A stretch of DNA of 64,000 nucleotides from Paraphoma chrysanthemicola. Taxonomy: Eukaryota > Ascomycota > Dothideomycetes > Pleosporales > Phaeosphaeriaceae. The stretch covers positions 1,116,001 through 1,180,000 of the forward strand of contig JAGMWG010000019.1 of assembly GCA_020744225.1 (NCBI GenBank), in the 5' to 3' direction. The position numbers were made by a program, and so were the translations under genes. The notes below the pieces were generated by a model. That model worked only from the letters and a program-made list of their open reading frames with translations. It searched no databases and was not told where the DNA came from. Positions 1 through 11,949 of the stretch are shown here, one piece after another (position 1 is the first letter of the stretch; each line of letters begins with the position of its first letter).

Positions 1-559
1 ATGGCGGACATCTCGCTTGCCTGTGCGCCACGTGCGGAACTTTGCACAGCCTGGGACACAACCCGGCCACTACTGCAATATTCCTTGGCACATATCCGCC
101 AACCACACTAGACAGTCTCGCAGTGGTGCGGACACACATGCCCGCCACTCCTTTGTGCTATAGGTGTGCATCGCAAGTATAAATGGTCCGATGCACACCA
201 CGGTGGATAGCAAGCGTGGTCAGATAGGTATGATATCTCCTGCACCGGGTAGTCGTGTACATCTCTTCTCAAGGTCGGTCGAGGAGCAGATGGTGGATGC
301 TAGAGGATACGAAGCAGCCATTGGAAATGAAGCGTGCGTGGGGTTGTAAGGGCACAAGATGTTGTTGAGTTATGGAAATGAAAACAAGCGTGGTTTGTGC
401 TGGATCCTTCGTGCACACTGCTAACGTTCTGCTTGTATGCCTAACAGCTGTATAGCTACGCAGAACATCTAAATTCTACGAGCCATAGCCAGGATTCACC
501 ATGCTCGCAGCATTATACAGCCCTCCACACCATCGACACAGCGACAAAAAGATGTATGC
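1..559. other. No gene recognised at the window edge
   Basis: Only short open frames of about 60 codons or fewer on either strand, without recognisable domains or a splice-consistent chain. It lies downstream of the minus-strand gene that stops at 560, so part of it is probably that gene's 3' UTR and intergenic spacer. Confidence 0.5.
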
Positions 560-3054
560 TTATTCATCATCGCCTTCCAAGTCTTCTTCCTCACCACTGT
601 CGCTATCGTCATCATTGCTCGTGCGAGGGGCGTGTTTTCCACCCTTGACCAAGCCAAACAACTCAACCAATGCATCCACATTCTTCACACCATGAGCCTT
701 GGCAAAGTCCTCGAGCTTGGCCCACACAAAATCTTGCTTCTTCTTTGCAGTTTCTCTATCGTCGGGCCCATTGCCGAGCTCCTCGGGATAGAGGAAGGGT
801 ACGACTTTCTCCTTTTTCTCTTCCAGGGTGTGGACAGGGTCGTGGAAAACGATGGGGAAGGCAAGATTCGGGAGTGCATCCAGGGTGATGGATTTGGCAG
901 CCGCCTCGTAGTCAGCAAGGGCTTCCAGGTGGTGTTCATGCTTGCGGCGCTGTTCGGCACGCTTTTGTTCGTCTATACAACATCAGCAATGGCTGTTTCG
1001 TTGGTGTCTGAAGCGTTGTGCTTACACTTCCTCAGCGCTGTCTTCCCTCCGAAAGACATATCTTGGAACAGCTTCGGGTCTGGCTTCGCAGGCATTCTCC
1101 CCATCTTACCAGTGCCGCCGAACGGCTGCCCACCTTCAAGACCAGCCATTGCTTTTGCAACAACGGCGTGCGCCTTATAATACTCATGTTGCCTATCTCC
1201 ATGGTTGTGGTGATGAAACTGCTGACAGAAGTCGTCTGCATGCATGGTTTCTAGAAGACGCGGTGACCGAAGTTCAAGCTTCTCCTTCAACTGCAACTTG
1301 ATCGTGTCGGACCAATTCTCCACGCCAAGAGACTCAAGCACATTCTGGCCCTCTTTCTTTAGCACCAAGAGCGAAGTGAAGAAATACAGACCGGACATAT
1401 CGGTTACAGCAAGAATATTTAGGAACTCTGGACTAATGTCCAGAATATTGAACTCGGTTTCCTCGCCAAACTCAGCATCAACCACTATTTGTGGCGCAGA
1501 ACGGCGGAATTCCTCATGCCACTGGTCGAGAATCATGTCGCAAACATCTCCACACTTCATCTGCAGTGCGAAGAGGTACAATTCCTGAAGTTCTGTCATT
1601 GACCAGCCAATTGGAGTCTGCAAAAGCAACCGCTCGCCGTCTTCATCAACCTCAATCAAGTCGTGCGTGGGGAGGTCAGTTCGCAAAGTGGGCGATATGC
1701 ATGCGACAAAGCGGGAGATGGTCGATGACCGTACGCTGTCTGCATACTCGATCATTTCGAGACCTGGCTCATGGCTAAGCTGCTCCCGGAGAAACTCAGA
1801 GTACTGAGCTGCAGCTTGACGATCGAGGACAGGGCGGGCCGGGTCGCCATATGGCAGATCAGCGGGTCGGCGCTTGAATGATAGCAAGTCGTGACAAGTC
1901 CAGTTTGCGGAGTAGCGCGCGATATCTCCTTTCAATGCCTCGTTGTTAGCAGGGCGAATCGCGCTCAAAATCGTTCGCGGATTCATCCTTCGTGAAGGGC
2001 TTGCGCCGTGACCAGCATTAAACTTCTGCGCAAAGAGGCCGCGGAGCTCATCGTCTAGAGTTGGGATATATGGGTCTTTCGGCGAGCCTTCTTCTGCTGG
2101 CACTGACTGGGAGGCCGAAACATCTAGTCTACCCTCGTCTCGCTGAGCGGATTGTGCAGGCGCTGACTTGCTGTGAGCCGCATTGGATTTTGCAGGCATC
2201 TTCGCCCATGGCTTGGCCACCAGAGTATCCTCTTTCATTGGCTTTGCCTTTGGCTTTGATGACTTTGGCTTCTTGACACTGCTCTTGCTCGCCTTCTTCT
2301 CTTGGCCCTCCAAGTATTTCTTCCTGTCATGCAGCCTCACGAAGACTATTCCCTGCTCCTTGTAGAAGTCTGGCGCCCAACGATTGTATACCTTATAAAT
2401 GTTTGTCTTGGGATTTCCAGTAGGCTTCTTCGGGTCTTGGTTACCATGTCCCATCGCGTTGTAGAGTTCTACAACGCGTTCCATGCTGACTCCGTCTTTA
2501 TCTAACCATTCGATGATCTTGCAAGGCCCCTCCTTGATTTTGGAACTGGTCCAGGAATTGATATGCGGGATAGCGTCAAGGAATGCCTTGATCATAGCAT
2601 CAGAAGTTGGCTGTGTCTTTTTTTCCTGGGTAGGGATGAGCTTCTTCAGTAACGCCGTCTTGTTAGAAGCTGTTAATGCAGGCTTTATGGCGGCTGCCTC
2701 CGCTTCTACTGCAGAGTGGTTTTTGTCGCCGTCTTTGGCCTCTACCAAGACAGTTCCCTTCTTCTGCTTTTTGCGAGGCGGGACAGCATAACTCTCAATC
2801 CCGCCGTCAGGCCCGCTTGTATCGTTCTCCTTTGTGGTGTCTATGATGGTCGCCGTGCTCATTTGTGCACTTTTGAGGGCCTCCTTAGCCCGCTTTCGCT
2901 TTGTAGCCTTTGAACCACTTAAAATACGCGGCGCTTGGGTACGCTCATCGAAGAACCACAGGCCGTCGTCGGAGTGTGCCACAGTGATCGGTTGAGCTGG
3001 CGAAGTGGCTGGGGCGGTTGATGTGGCATGTAAAGATATGTTGGATTGCGCCAT
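560..3054 (-). CDS. Lysine-rich conserved-looking protein of unknown function
   Basis: Two exons, complement(560..972, 1026..3054), joined by a 53 bp intron (donor GTAAGC, acceptor TAG). The junction restores the frame and adds a 137-residue tail ending in an acidic run (SGEEEDLEGDDE). I recognise no domain. Visible features are a basic, Ala/Ser/Lys-rich first half with runs such as PPRKKQKK and KKPKSSKPKAKP, which suggests a nuclear protein, and a more ordered second half ending in a charged EQKRAEQRRKHEHH helix. The open frame continues upstream to an ATG at 3351. All three minus-strand frames are open there because the strand is stop-poor and C/T-rich, so it looks like 5' UTR. I therefore prefer the ATG at 3054 (MAQSN), which has a good start context. 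Starting at 3351 would add 99 residues. Function unknown. Confidence 0.75.
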
Positions 3055-3351
3055 CGCAGAAGAGTGAACGCCTTGGATCTTTGAAATGCGGGATTGGAGG
3101 GTAGATAATTCGGTAGGTGACGGGTGCTTTGGTGTGGGCTCGGGAAAGGGTTCGAGTTGAGTGTAGAGGCAGTTGTGTTGACGAGAAGAAGTACGTGAGG
3201 GCGAGAAGAGTGCATATGAACGGAGCGGAACGGAGAGACGTGTACATCTAGGAGTGAAAGCGTGTGATCCTCTGGAAATAGGTGAAAGAGCACCCTGAGC
3301 GTTAGAGAACGGTGACGTCGCACTCTTATCGAGGCACCGCAAATTCAACAC

Positions 3352-5980
3352 TGGCGAGACTTCAGATGATAACTGTTCACAAGCTAGGTACTACGCCAAG
3401 CTCAGAGACTAACTCGTCCTCTTCACGCATATCCCTTGTTCAGCAGCCCCGATGCTGTCAGGAGCTACTGGAGCCTGTCACAATGTCGAAGGGCATGTCT
3501 TTCTCGAGACTACTTTGACTGAATACATGGTATCCGGCCTGGGTAGAAAGTCTCTTTCTTCGAATATTTACGATTCTGTGCTTACTCAGGAATGCCGCCT
3601 GGACCCCTGCAGGCCTTTGACGGACAGACGATAGGTCATTGCCCTCTGTTATTCAAGCTGCGAGGGCAAGACCAGTTCCGGCTTAACGCCCATGTACTAT
3701 GGATATTTGTGAGGGTTTGGTTGCTACGGAATAATTCAATCATTATATCTGGATCGCCTGTCTGGTTGCTTGATGCTTATATGGTTGGGAAAAAACCAGA
3801 CTTGATTGGCAACGCGGGTTTCCATTGCCCAGAAGTCACATCGCAATGAGCAGAAAGCAATCTGTAAAGCAGGGTCTATCTCTATGACCTCGTGTCCTTG
3901 TACAAAAGCAAGTATGGGACAATTAGCATCCGCTTTCTCGCATTCTAGCAAATCGTCCACACAACACCCTCTAGCAATCGCAGGTTGTGTATATACCGTC
4001 GTTGCTTTTCACAAGCAAGGACTTGAGCTCATGTCTCCACTTAAGTGAACACAAGACCCAATGGAGACTTGTGGCGGACCGTGTTCCAAGAAGTAATAAA
4101 AGTCATGGACGCGCGGTTTTGACTAAGCAACACTAGAGGTCCACATACTAGAAATGAATTTGTTCCCACAAATGGCGTCGCTGCGTTTGTCGAGTGATCA
4201 CATGGTCAAAGGAAGTGAAACTTGCCTTCTAGACAGTCACACATTCAGGGAATTGGAGTGCAGTGAGTCAGACTCAACCGCAGATCGATAGCAAGGCCTA
4301 TAGTTGTAATTGGATTGCTAATTGAAGAATTACTTCTTCAAAGAGCGACTCTCAACTGGGACTCGAGCAAACACCAGCCTTGTCTTTGGTGAATGCTAGT
4401 CCCATTCTACCCTGAGTGTAATATTAGGGCATGGCCCACAGTCGTTTGTCATAATCTTGCAACCCACACCATTGCTAGCTATACATCCAATGATAGAGCT
4501 GTCCACAATTGCCTTCCACTCGGATAACATATCGCGCAAGATTTTCTGCGTGTCATAGAGATCATTGAAAATAACCAAACGTCCACGTGCTGGAGTTGTA
4601 ATGACAAGACGTGACCAGGACGAGGAAGCTCATATCTAGCATTAAGATCCTCAGTCAGGTGTGCAGAGCCTGTGGCATAGCCATCCACAACATCAAAATT
4701 TCAGTTCTTTAAGTCATTCGGCTACCAATTTTCGCTGGTAACACGAAAAACCGTGCTCTATTGGGGAGGAAGTGAAGAGCATTGTTGGTGCACGTGGGCG
4801 ATATTTACAAGTTGTTTGTTATGATGGAAGGTCAGGAGCTAGCAGACCCTGAAAAGTTTCCTTTACGTACATTACAGCATGACGTGGCGCGGAGGCGCTT
4901 TGGCGTGCGCGGTTGAGCTTAGACTTGAACTTGAAAGACGGTAGTTCAGGATCGCTAGGTTTGCTAGTATCGCGAAAAACAATGTTGAAGGATATCTCCG
5001 CGCCCCCTTGCGCCGCAAGAGGGCCAATCGCATTGCGACTACGAAACATCCGTGTACCTCGTCACTAGCGTGGCGCAGGGAAATGCTTAAGCGCTTCCGA
5101 GTCTGCGCGACTGGTGCCCTAGATTTTGTATTCCATGCTTGATCCAGTCAGAGCATTTCTAGTTGATCTAGTAGCTTATGCATCACTCTCGATACACAAG
5201 GCCCTTCTTTGCTCTTCCAGATAACGCATCAACAACGGCGAAACTAGAAAGTAGACTTGAATATATTGATTGTTTAGAACAGTGATCAGATGTTTCAATG
5301 CAAGCTTAGACAGAACATGTCGCGGCATACATGGATCTGAAACAAAACGTCATAAACAAGTGCGTGAAGAACTTGGCTGTAGATAGTGAAAAGTGCAATT
5401 GAAGGATGAGCTTGTGTAGCAACAAGATTGGATCATCTGCCGAAGAAAGAAATCTGTACAACTGAATCATGCGCAATATACCAGCTCGGTGATGCCGTTA
5501 CCTCACCACATCCAGGCTTGATGAATTTGACTAGTTTGGCCTTGGAGCCATCGCCTTAGTCTCAGCCTAGCAGCGATTACGTGTACCTTTTGCCATACTT
5601 GGTGCAAGAAGTTCACTGATAACTTATGAAAAGGACGTTTTGATCGTGCATACAACTACCGAGTTTGCCATAAGGCCGACGTAATACCACAAGACCGTAT
5701 CCGACTGGCATCAAGGAGATCGCGCTGTGCTAAGTGATTGCGCCGCAATACAGCCGGTGGGGCCGCATTGAGCCGAACGCTGGTGATATTACTCCGAGAT
5801 TGATTCGTGGTCGATAACATGGGGCGATTGGGTGCGCTGATAAATCTAGTGACGTTGCGGCAAGCGCGTTCTAGCTTGGTGTTTAGTCGTCCATGTGTAT
5901 AAGTCGTGCTTTTGGACTGAACAATTCGAGATATCTCAGCAGAACCTACACCATCTTTCGTCATCCATTACACAGTCGTT
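3352..5980. other. 2.6 kb gene-poor spacer
   Basis: Only scattered short frames, the longest about 100 codons, with no domain, no signal peptide and no splice-linked chain. Composition seems slightly AT-richer than the flanking genes. I see no transposon open frame or terminal repeat. Confidence 0.45.
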
Positions 5981-6585
5981 ATGCGTTTCGCTATCGTTCT
6001 TTCGGTTCTTATTGCACCACTTGGTGTGTTCGCAGCTCCTATCGTCGAGGTCAAGGACAATGCTGCGGCACTTGCCAGTCGGCAAGCCGCTCCGGTAAAA
6101 CCACCACCATGCGTCAGACGCCCAGGCACCACCGTACTGGAGACCAAGAAGCGCTCCGAGGCTTTTGCGCAAGCTTTCATCTACAAGAAAGATATCAGCG
6201 AGGCATTCAAGTACATCGTGGCTGACTACATCAATCACAATCCTTTAGCCCAGAACGTGAGTGACACTCGCGAGAGCAGATGCGCATCCTAAAACTTACA
6301 CTGCACTAGGGTTCGGATAGTGCATGGGGTATCCTTTCCCCCATTTGGGCGTCGCAGAACATTACGCCCCTGAGGACAACGTTCCAGGATCCTCAAAGCT
6401 GGCTCAACTACCGGAGCAGTTTCGGTACAATCGTCGATCGGTTCCGGTGGGAGGGTGGTTGCATAGTCGAGCATGTGAGTTGTGCCTTCACCAATATGTG
6501 AGAAGATGCTAATTTGTGATAGTGGGATCAGGGTGAACAGTTTCCTGCAACAACAGTAAATGCATGCAAGAGCAGTGGATACTAG
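5981..6585 (+). CDS. Secreted SnoaL-like (NTF2-fold) protein
   Basis: Three exons, join(5981..6256, 6310..6474, 6523..6585), 167 residues. Both introns (53 and 48 bp) have GTGAGT donors and phase 0 junctions. Residues 1-18 form a signal peptide (MRFAIVLSVLIAPLGVFA). The mature part reads like the SnoaL-like polyketide-cyclase/NTF2-fold family found widely in ascomycetes: an N-terminal helix with AFIYKKDISEAFKYIVADY, then YINHNPLAQN, then a sheet ending VDRFRWEGGCIVEHWDQGEQ and a short C-terminal Cys-containing tail. The HNP and EHWD elements are typical of that superfamily. Many members act on small molecules, but most secreted fungal copies have no known substrate. The family call is by eye. 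Confidence 0.8.
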
Positions 6586-6945
6586 TACAACAGCCCCGAG
6601 GAATGAGACGGGACACTTGAGAGCGCAAGCGCCTTTGCTACATACTATCATGTATCAATAGAAATTGAAATGGAGATTGAAAAACCCACGACCGCGTCCC
6701 ACTTTGCAATGAGTTTCTTAAAACGTTGAGAAAGCACCCAATGTCTGAGTACAGTTGCTGCCTGCAAGGCAATCCTTTCTGCGCTCACTGATGAAAACTC
6801 ATATTGTAAACTCCCATCAAAGCCTTTCTTAGTTCATGTTCCTGGATCAAGAGTTAAAGTCTCCTCCGGATGTCTTGACAGCGACACTATCCCTAATTCG
6901 ATTGGAAAGCCACATTGGGCCCTTCAGGCTTTGGTGCTGGGCACT
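6586..6945. other. Convergent 3' spacer
   Basis: 360 bp between the stops of a plus-strand and a minus-strand gene. It presumably holds both 3' UTRs. Nothing else is recognised. Confidence 0.5.
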
Positions 6946-7668
6946 TCAGATTTTGATGGAGCCCTTACCCTTGTCTGCCGCATCTGTAGAACCTTTGCTG
7001 CCGACTTGGTCTTCCGAGTTTCTCACATCGGCGTAAGCAACGGCATCTTCGTCCAGGTAGTCTTCGCCACGCAATAGGCTATACCGCTCCGGGCCAGATG
7101 TGACCTGCTGCACTTCCGTTGCGGAAGCGACGAAGCGGCTGCGACAATTGGGACATTCGTGCTCGGTCTGGCTGAACAGCCAAGACCAGAGGAAGTTGGC
7201 ATTGCATAAGAAGATGTACATGTGAACGAACCTGCGTTTGTGTTACTATATTGCGACTTATGGTAATCTTTCGGAACAGGAGCAGAACGCATACATGTTC
7301 ACAATCATTGGCGCAGTAGTATAGCCAGCCAGCAACCCGTACCCAGGCGCCTCCAAAGCTCCAATCTCGACAACCCAGATGGGAATCAGTAGTCCGACAT
7401 ATACAACAGTCGCAACAAGATCGAGAAGGGCGTATCGAAAGTTTGGCATCCGGCCATGTCTGCGATTATATGCCAAGCCAATAGTGGAAGTGGCAGCCGT
7501 GAGGGCAAGCGGAATAAAGGCGAAGCAAAAGACCGTAACCCTACGGCGGCTATAATACCAGTAGTTTTGGCCTCTTTCCAAGGACACTATGGTGCAGGCG
7601 ATGAGTAACGGGGTAGCAAGTGCGGTAGTGAGCAAAGTAAGAACTCGCAGCTGGCGGTCGTAAGTCAT
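6946..7668 (-). CDS. Four-helix integral membrane protein, unknown function
   Basis: Two exons, complement(6946..7231, 7295..7668), 219 residues; the 63 bp intron has donor GTATGC and acceptor CAG and splits the codon AT|G. Four hydrophobic segments are visible: about residues 9-29, 44-65, 81-102 and 112-145. The spacing and the short loop carrying RRHGRMPNFRYA resemble small fungal MARVEL-like tetraspan proteins. The last helix is followed by HECPNCRSRF, a CX2C pair next to the membrane, and then a polar acidic tail of about 60 residues that is probably cytosolic. I cannot assign a function. Confidence 0.75.
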
Positions 7669-9711
7669 GTTGATTGACGCAGTGTGTTGTGTCGAAAGGG
7701 TATGAAACGATGTTGTCAGATAAGGAATTGGAATTCGACCAGCCTGATATGCTCTCGCACCAAGCCTGCAGGATTCTCAGAATCTCCCAGGCAACAACAA
7801 AACCCCGCTACAGGCGAAGACGCATACGCGGCACAGAACGCCTGAGCAGACAGTCTGCCAGTCGACCCTATTGAATGGTCTAGTTTTGACACAACTGCCC
7901 CGCAACACTCAGCGACTTCTTTTGCCAGCGTTCATGCAGCAACCAATCAGGCCCCACAAAGGAGGTGGCAGTGCTGGATCTGGAAGACGCTAAGCCGCGG
8001 ACAGAGAGCCGGCTCAAGGCTAGGGCGTAAGCGACTAGGCAAGGCATACTCGAGAGAACGCATCTCAAGTGAGGATATTGGGAGAGCCTCTGACGCATGC
8101 CGTATGCCGAATGAATGGATTAGGAAGTGACGTTGGTGTCTTTGTTGTTCCAACTCGAAATCTATGCCCACAATCGCGCGACATGACAAGACTGTATCGT
8201 GGGCTTTATGAGAGGATTCGACGGGGCGAATTCGTCCAAAGTCCACTCGGTGCCCGGAACCGCGCGCAGGCATCCACAACAATCAAACCTTGGGGTGGCA
8301 CATGCTGTCGAAATGAACGCCAATGATGTGACCAGAGGAACGCGTGCTGTACTCAGGTCCAGTAGCCGAAACAGCCTAGCCAGCCCAGCGTGATCCGATG
8401 CGTATATCCGGTTGTTCCGCAATTCGAAGGTACTCGGGTCTACTGTGTATATATACTCGACGAGGACGCTACAGAACTCAACTTGGATGAGCCTGGTGCA
8501 GTGTGCGGGCCCCGAAATCTCGACACCAACTGAATTGTGGGAAGCGCCTACTCGGCCCACTTGGGTGGGAGGTGACTCGCGAGATTGACTGATAGGCATA
8601 CGTGCGTCTCTCGTCGCATCACGTCCTCGAATCCCCTCTGATCCTGGCATTGTCGTCCATGAGCTTGATACTGACCTTGATGTTCATTTTGGAAGTAGTC
8701 TTGCGCCGGGAAAGTCGGGTTCCAGCACGGTCCGAAATTTGCCCTAACCGTAATCGGAAATCTTTTGACGTCGCTATGCCTCCTAAGAGACCAGTGACAT
8801 CAATGGTTGATTCCTGCCCAGCTCAATCATCGCGCGTTACACAGTGAGTTTCCCTAACCACACACCCCTCTATCACCGGTCTAGTCACAACCGTCCCCGC
8901 GTCGCACGTCTGAATGCCAAGGCCGGTGTCGTATGCTGAAACCACTCTGCCACATTTTCAACCTCAGGCACACCTACACCTTGGTAATAGCTCGCCGTTC
9001 GCATACAAGCGTCCCTGTCCTGCCGAAACCCCGACAGACCAGCAAACCGATCTGCAGGCTGCACTTTGCATCACAGCGCACAGTAGCCGTGTTATCTAGC
9101 ATGAGAGCACGACGACGACGAGGAGCCTGGCCTTGCCTTTGGCCGAGCGAAGTCTTGCGCTTTGATTGAAATACCGCTACGGCGAATTCCAAGTGTATCT
9201 ATAGCCCAAGATTCAGCTGTAAGGCGCATGTCCGTTGATAAGACGGATCGTGCCTGCCCAGGACCAGCTTCGCACGCCCCAAACAGTGGACACGTCCCAA
9301 GAACCATGCGATACAAGATTGTGGATGGCACGCCGCTTCCATCTGGGGTATACTCGGGCTCGTTGTCAATGCTTTCATGCATGCGACTTGCGAAAGCTGC
9401 ACTACATTGAGCCGTAGTAACCGATTGACCTGCGTTCTCCACCTGAATGTGATGGCTGCAGCGTTTGTGATTTGGGCAGGATATGCGCCATATCGTTTCA
9501 TGGTCCATACAGCCGTGTATTAAGGGCTGCCGACGCTGAGTCGTCAGCAAGTATTGGACTCGTGGGTGTAGAGGAATTAGTCGTGGTAATATAGAAGAAC
9601 GGGACGGCTGGGCTTTTGGTGCATGCTTGGTGCCTCATCACCTTAGTATCTACTCGTGTCTTTCGCACCTCTCCCGTGGCGATTCCTTTTCTCCAAAGAT
9701 TGTATGGCGAA
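7669..9711. other. 2 kb spacer, divergent promoter region
   Basis: It separates the divergent genes starting at 7668 (-) and 9712 (+). Open frames of up to about 160 codons (8162-8650 and 9092-9550, minus) lack domains, signal peptides or membrane segments, and overlap other open frames. I treat them as chance. No repeat or RNA gene recognised. Confidence 0.4.
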
Positions 9712-11082
9712 ATGGCAGACGGCCCAAATCCATTTGATGCCAAATACGCGCCAGGCGCTGAGCAGGCCCGACAAGATGTTATGGTCGGCGTTTCGGTCGC
9801 CATGACTCTCATTGGAGGTGAGCACCGTCTGACAGCTCATTGGTAACTTTGCTGAGGAGGACAGTGACATGCGTTGCGCTTCGAGTCTACACGCGCGGCT
9901 TCATCGTTAAGAATATGGGGATTGAGGATTGGACAATGGTCGCCGCTGCAGTAAGTCGAATGGGCACTTCCTGAAGGTGGATATTGACGCTTTCAGACTC
10001 TTACCATAGTCTTCCTCCTTGAATTGATTGCTGGGGCCAAGGAATTCAAGCTTGGCTTCAGTGCTAGGAACTTAACACCAGATCAGATGGTCAGCAATAT
10101 ACAAGTCAGTCTTTCCTATTACGCGCGCCACAAGCTCACAGTATGTCTAGCTGATACTCGCCGTGGTCGTGGTGTACAAGATGACTATGACACTCATCAA
10201 GATTTCGATCCTCATGATCTATCTTAGGCTTGGTAAGTTCTGTTGCACGTTGACATGTTTGAGCTAACCACCCAAAGCCGTCACAAGGATGTTTGAGCGC
10301 CTATGCAAGATTACCATATATCTCTTGATGGTCTACCAAGTTATCGTCATCATTGTTGTCCCTACTCAGTGTTCGCCGTTGCGCAAGCTCTGGGACTTCA
10401 CAGGGCAGGTACAAGGGCACTGCATCAACTCAAACGCCTTCTACCACGGTATGTTTGTGACAAGATGTTAAAATGACTGAGCTCATGTTCCCAAGCTACT
10501 TCTGCATTCCACATTGTCATGGATTTATGGATCCTCGTCCTCCCTCTCAAGGTTATCCTGCGTATACCTCGCCCACCCCGCGAAAAGGTTGCACTCTTCG
10601 TCATATTTGGGCTTGGAGTCGTTAGCACCATTGCTTCCATCATCCGCCTCCAATCGCTCCGCATCTTTACTCTTTCTAACGATCCTTTCTACGATTCCTT
10701 GCCAATAAATACATGGTCCATGGTCGAAGTCAACATCGGAATACTCTGTGCATCGATTCCAACCCTTAAGCCGCTCGTCTCCATAGCACAGAGACACCGT
10801 ACAAAGCATGCGCTCATGAAGTACGGCGATCAAAAGGATGCAGGCGGCGGACAATGGGCCGGCGAAAGCAAAGTGGCGATATTACAGACAGGCAAGGATA
10901 TGCTCATAAGTCTACATCCATCCACCTTCAAAGGCGACATTAAGGCGATGGATGAAGAATGGGAGCTTGGCGACCGGCCACCACCGCCACCACCAAAGGA
11001 TGAGAAGTTTGGAGCTCTGCGACAAGCCATGGAGTATCAAGGGACGATCAAATATCCCGATGCGGCGTTTCGGAAGATATGA
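9712..11082 (+). CDS. SAT4/rhodopsin-like seven-helix membrane protein
   Basis: Six exons, join(9712..9817, 9865..9950, 9997..10104, 10151..10232, 10278..10448, 10496..11082), 379 residues; all introns are 45-47 bp, GT-AG and frame-consistent. Seven hydrophobic segments follow the layout of the fungal rhodopsin/SAT4 domain. Landmarks are YTRGF...IEDWTMVAAA after helix 1, LGFSARN in the second loop, LIKISILMIYLRL in the third or fourth helix, CSPLRKLWD in the loop before CINSNAFYH, and NTWSMVEVNIGILCASIPTLKPL in helix 7. The last of these is the most diagnostic. The C-terminal tail of about 100 residues is polar with a six-proline run. Relatives are often called PTH11-like receptors, but most have no known ligand. 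There is no CFEM domain here. The ATG at 9712 is chosen because it is in frame with exon 2. Confidence 0.88.
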
Positions 11083-11949
11083 GGCCATTTTAACTGGTCT
11101 CTCACTACCTACTTTGTGTGAATGACCACAGATTGCGCATCGGATCAACAGACTTACGCCCGCGATAACGATGGCTTTCGCGATCGAGTACCGCTGCCTC
11201 CTACAGTTGTTTGTGACAAGTGTGTGGGCCACGGTCCGCCTATTACGGAAACGCACGGGCACATAACTTACAGCACCTTGAGAACTCCGACGAAACTCCG
11301 AAAGCCTCATTCGCGCTTGGCGTCCTAGCTTACGTTCTATAATCCGCCAAAGGTCTCATGGCTGTACTTCTTACTAAGTGTGTTGGGCACTATACGAAAC
11401 CGCAAACCATCGCGCGATTCAATTCAACCTTGATTGCAATTGGTAGGAGAAAACATGTCTCAGCGGACATGGAAGAGTGCAGTCCCGGTACCAGCCATTC
11501 CATACGGATCGTCTCGCACAATGGAGATTGCAGAGAATCTAGGACCGTAGCCTGCTGCGCCTCGCTGGATTATGACGCGCAGAGTCCGTGCTGGTTGCAG
11601 GCATCTGCCAAGATTGAAACATCGGTCTATCGACGGTCCGACAGATGTGAGTGCTTAAAGGCACGGACGGCTAGAGATTCGAAGAAAGTGAACGTGGCAG
11701 ATCATTTACGCACGTAAGAATCTGATCAGAAGGCGATGTAGTAAGATGCTGCAAAGTCGAAGATGCACTATATCAGGAATGGTCGGGTGCTGCAATTTGC
11801 AAGAGCAGGTTCGCTTGAGTTAGGTTTGGGCTTTTGGCATGGACGCGTAAGAAGTGGACTGGATGTAATCATGGTCTGACTGTTCTACACGTTGGTATAT
11901 TTGTATCTCACACCTCGTTTGCTGGTTGAGGGATACGTACAAAAGCGAC
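11083..11949. other. Spacer without recognised gene
   Basis: Convergent 3' spacer. One plus-strand open frame (11358-11717) has no domain and no splice partner. Nothing else supported. Confidence 0.45.

Noticed and set aside
3054..3351. N-terminal extension of the first gene from the ATG at 3351
   Set aside because: All three frames are open there, the strand is C/T-rich like a leader, and the downstream ATG at 3054 has a better context. It is kept as an alternative in the gene entry.
8162..9550. Minus-strand frames of 150-160 codons in the 7.7-9.7 kb spacer
   Set aside because: No recognisable features and no splice-compatible partners; several frames are open at once.
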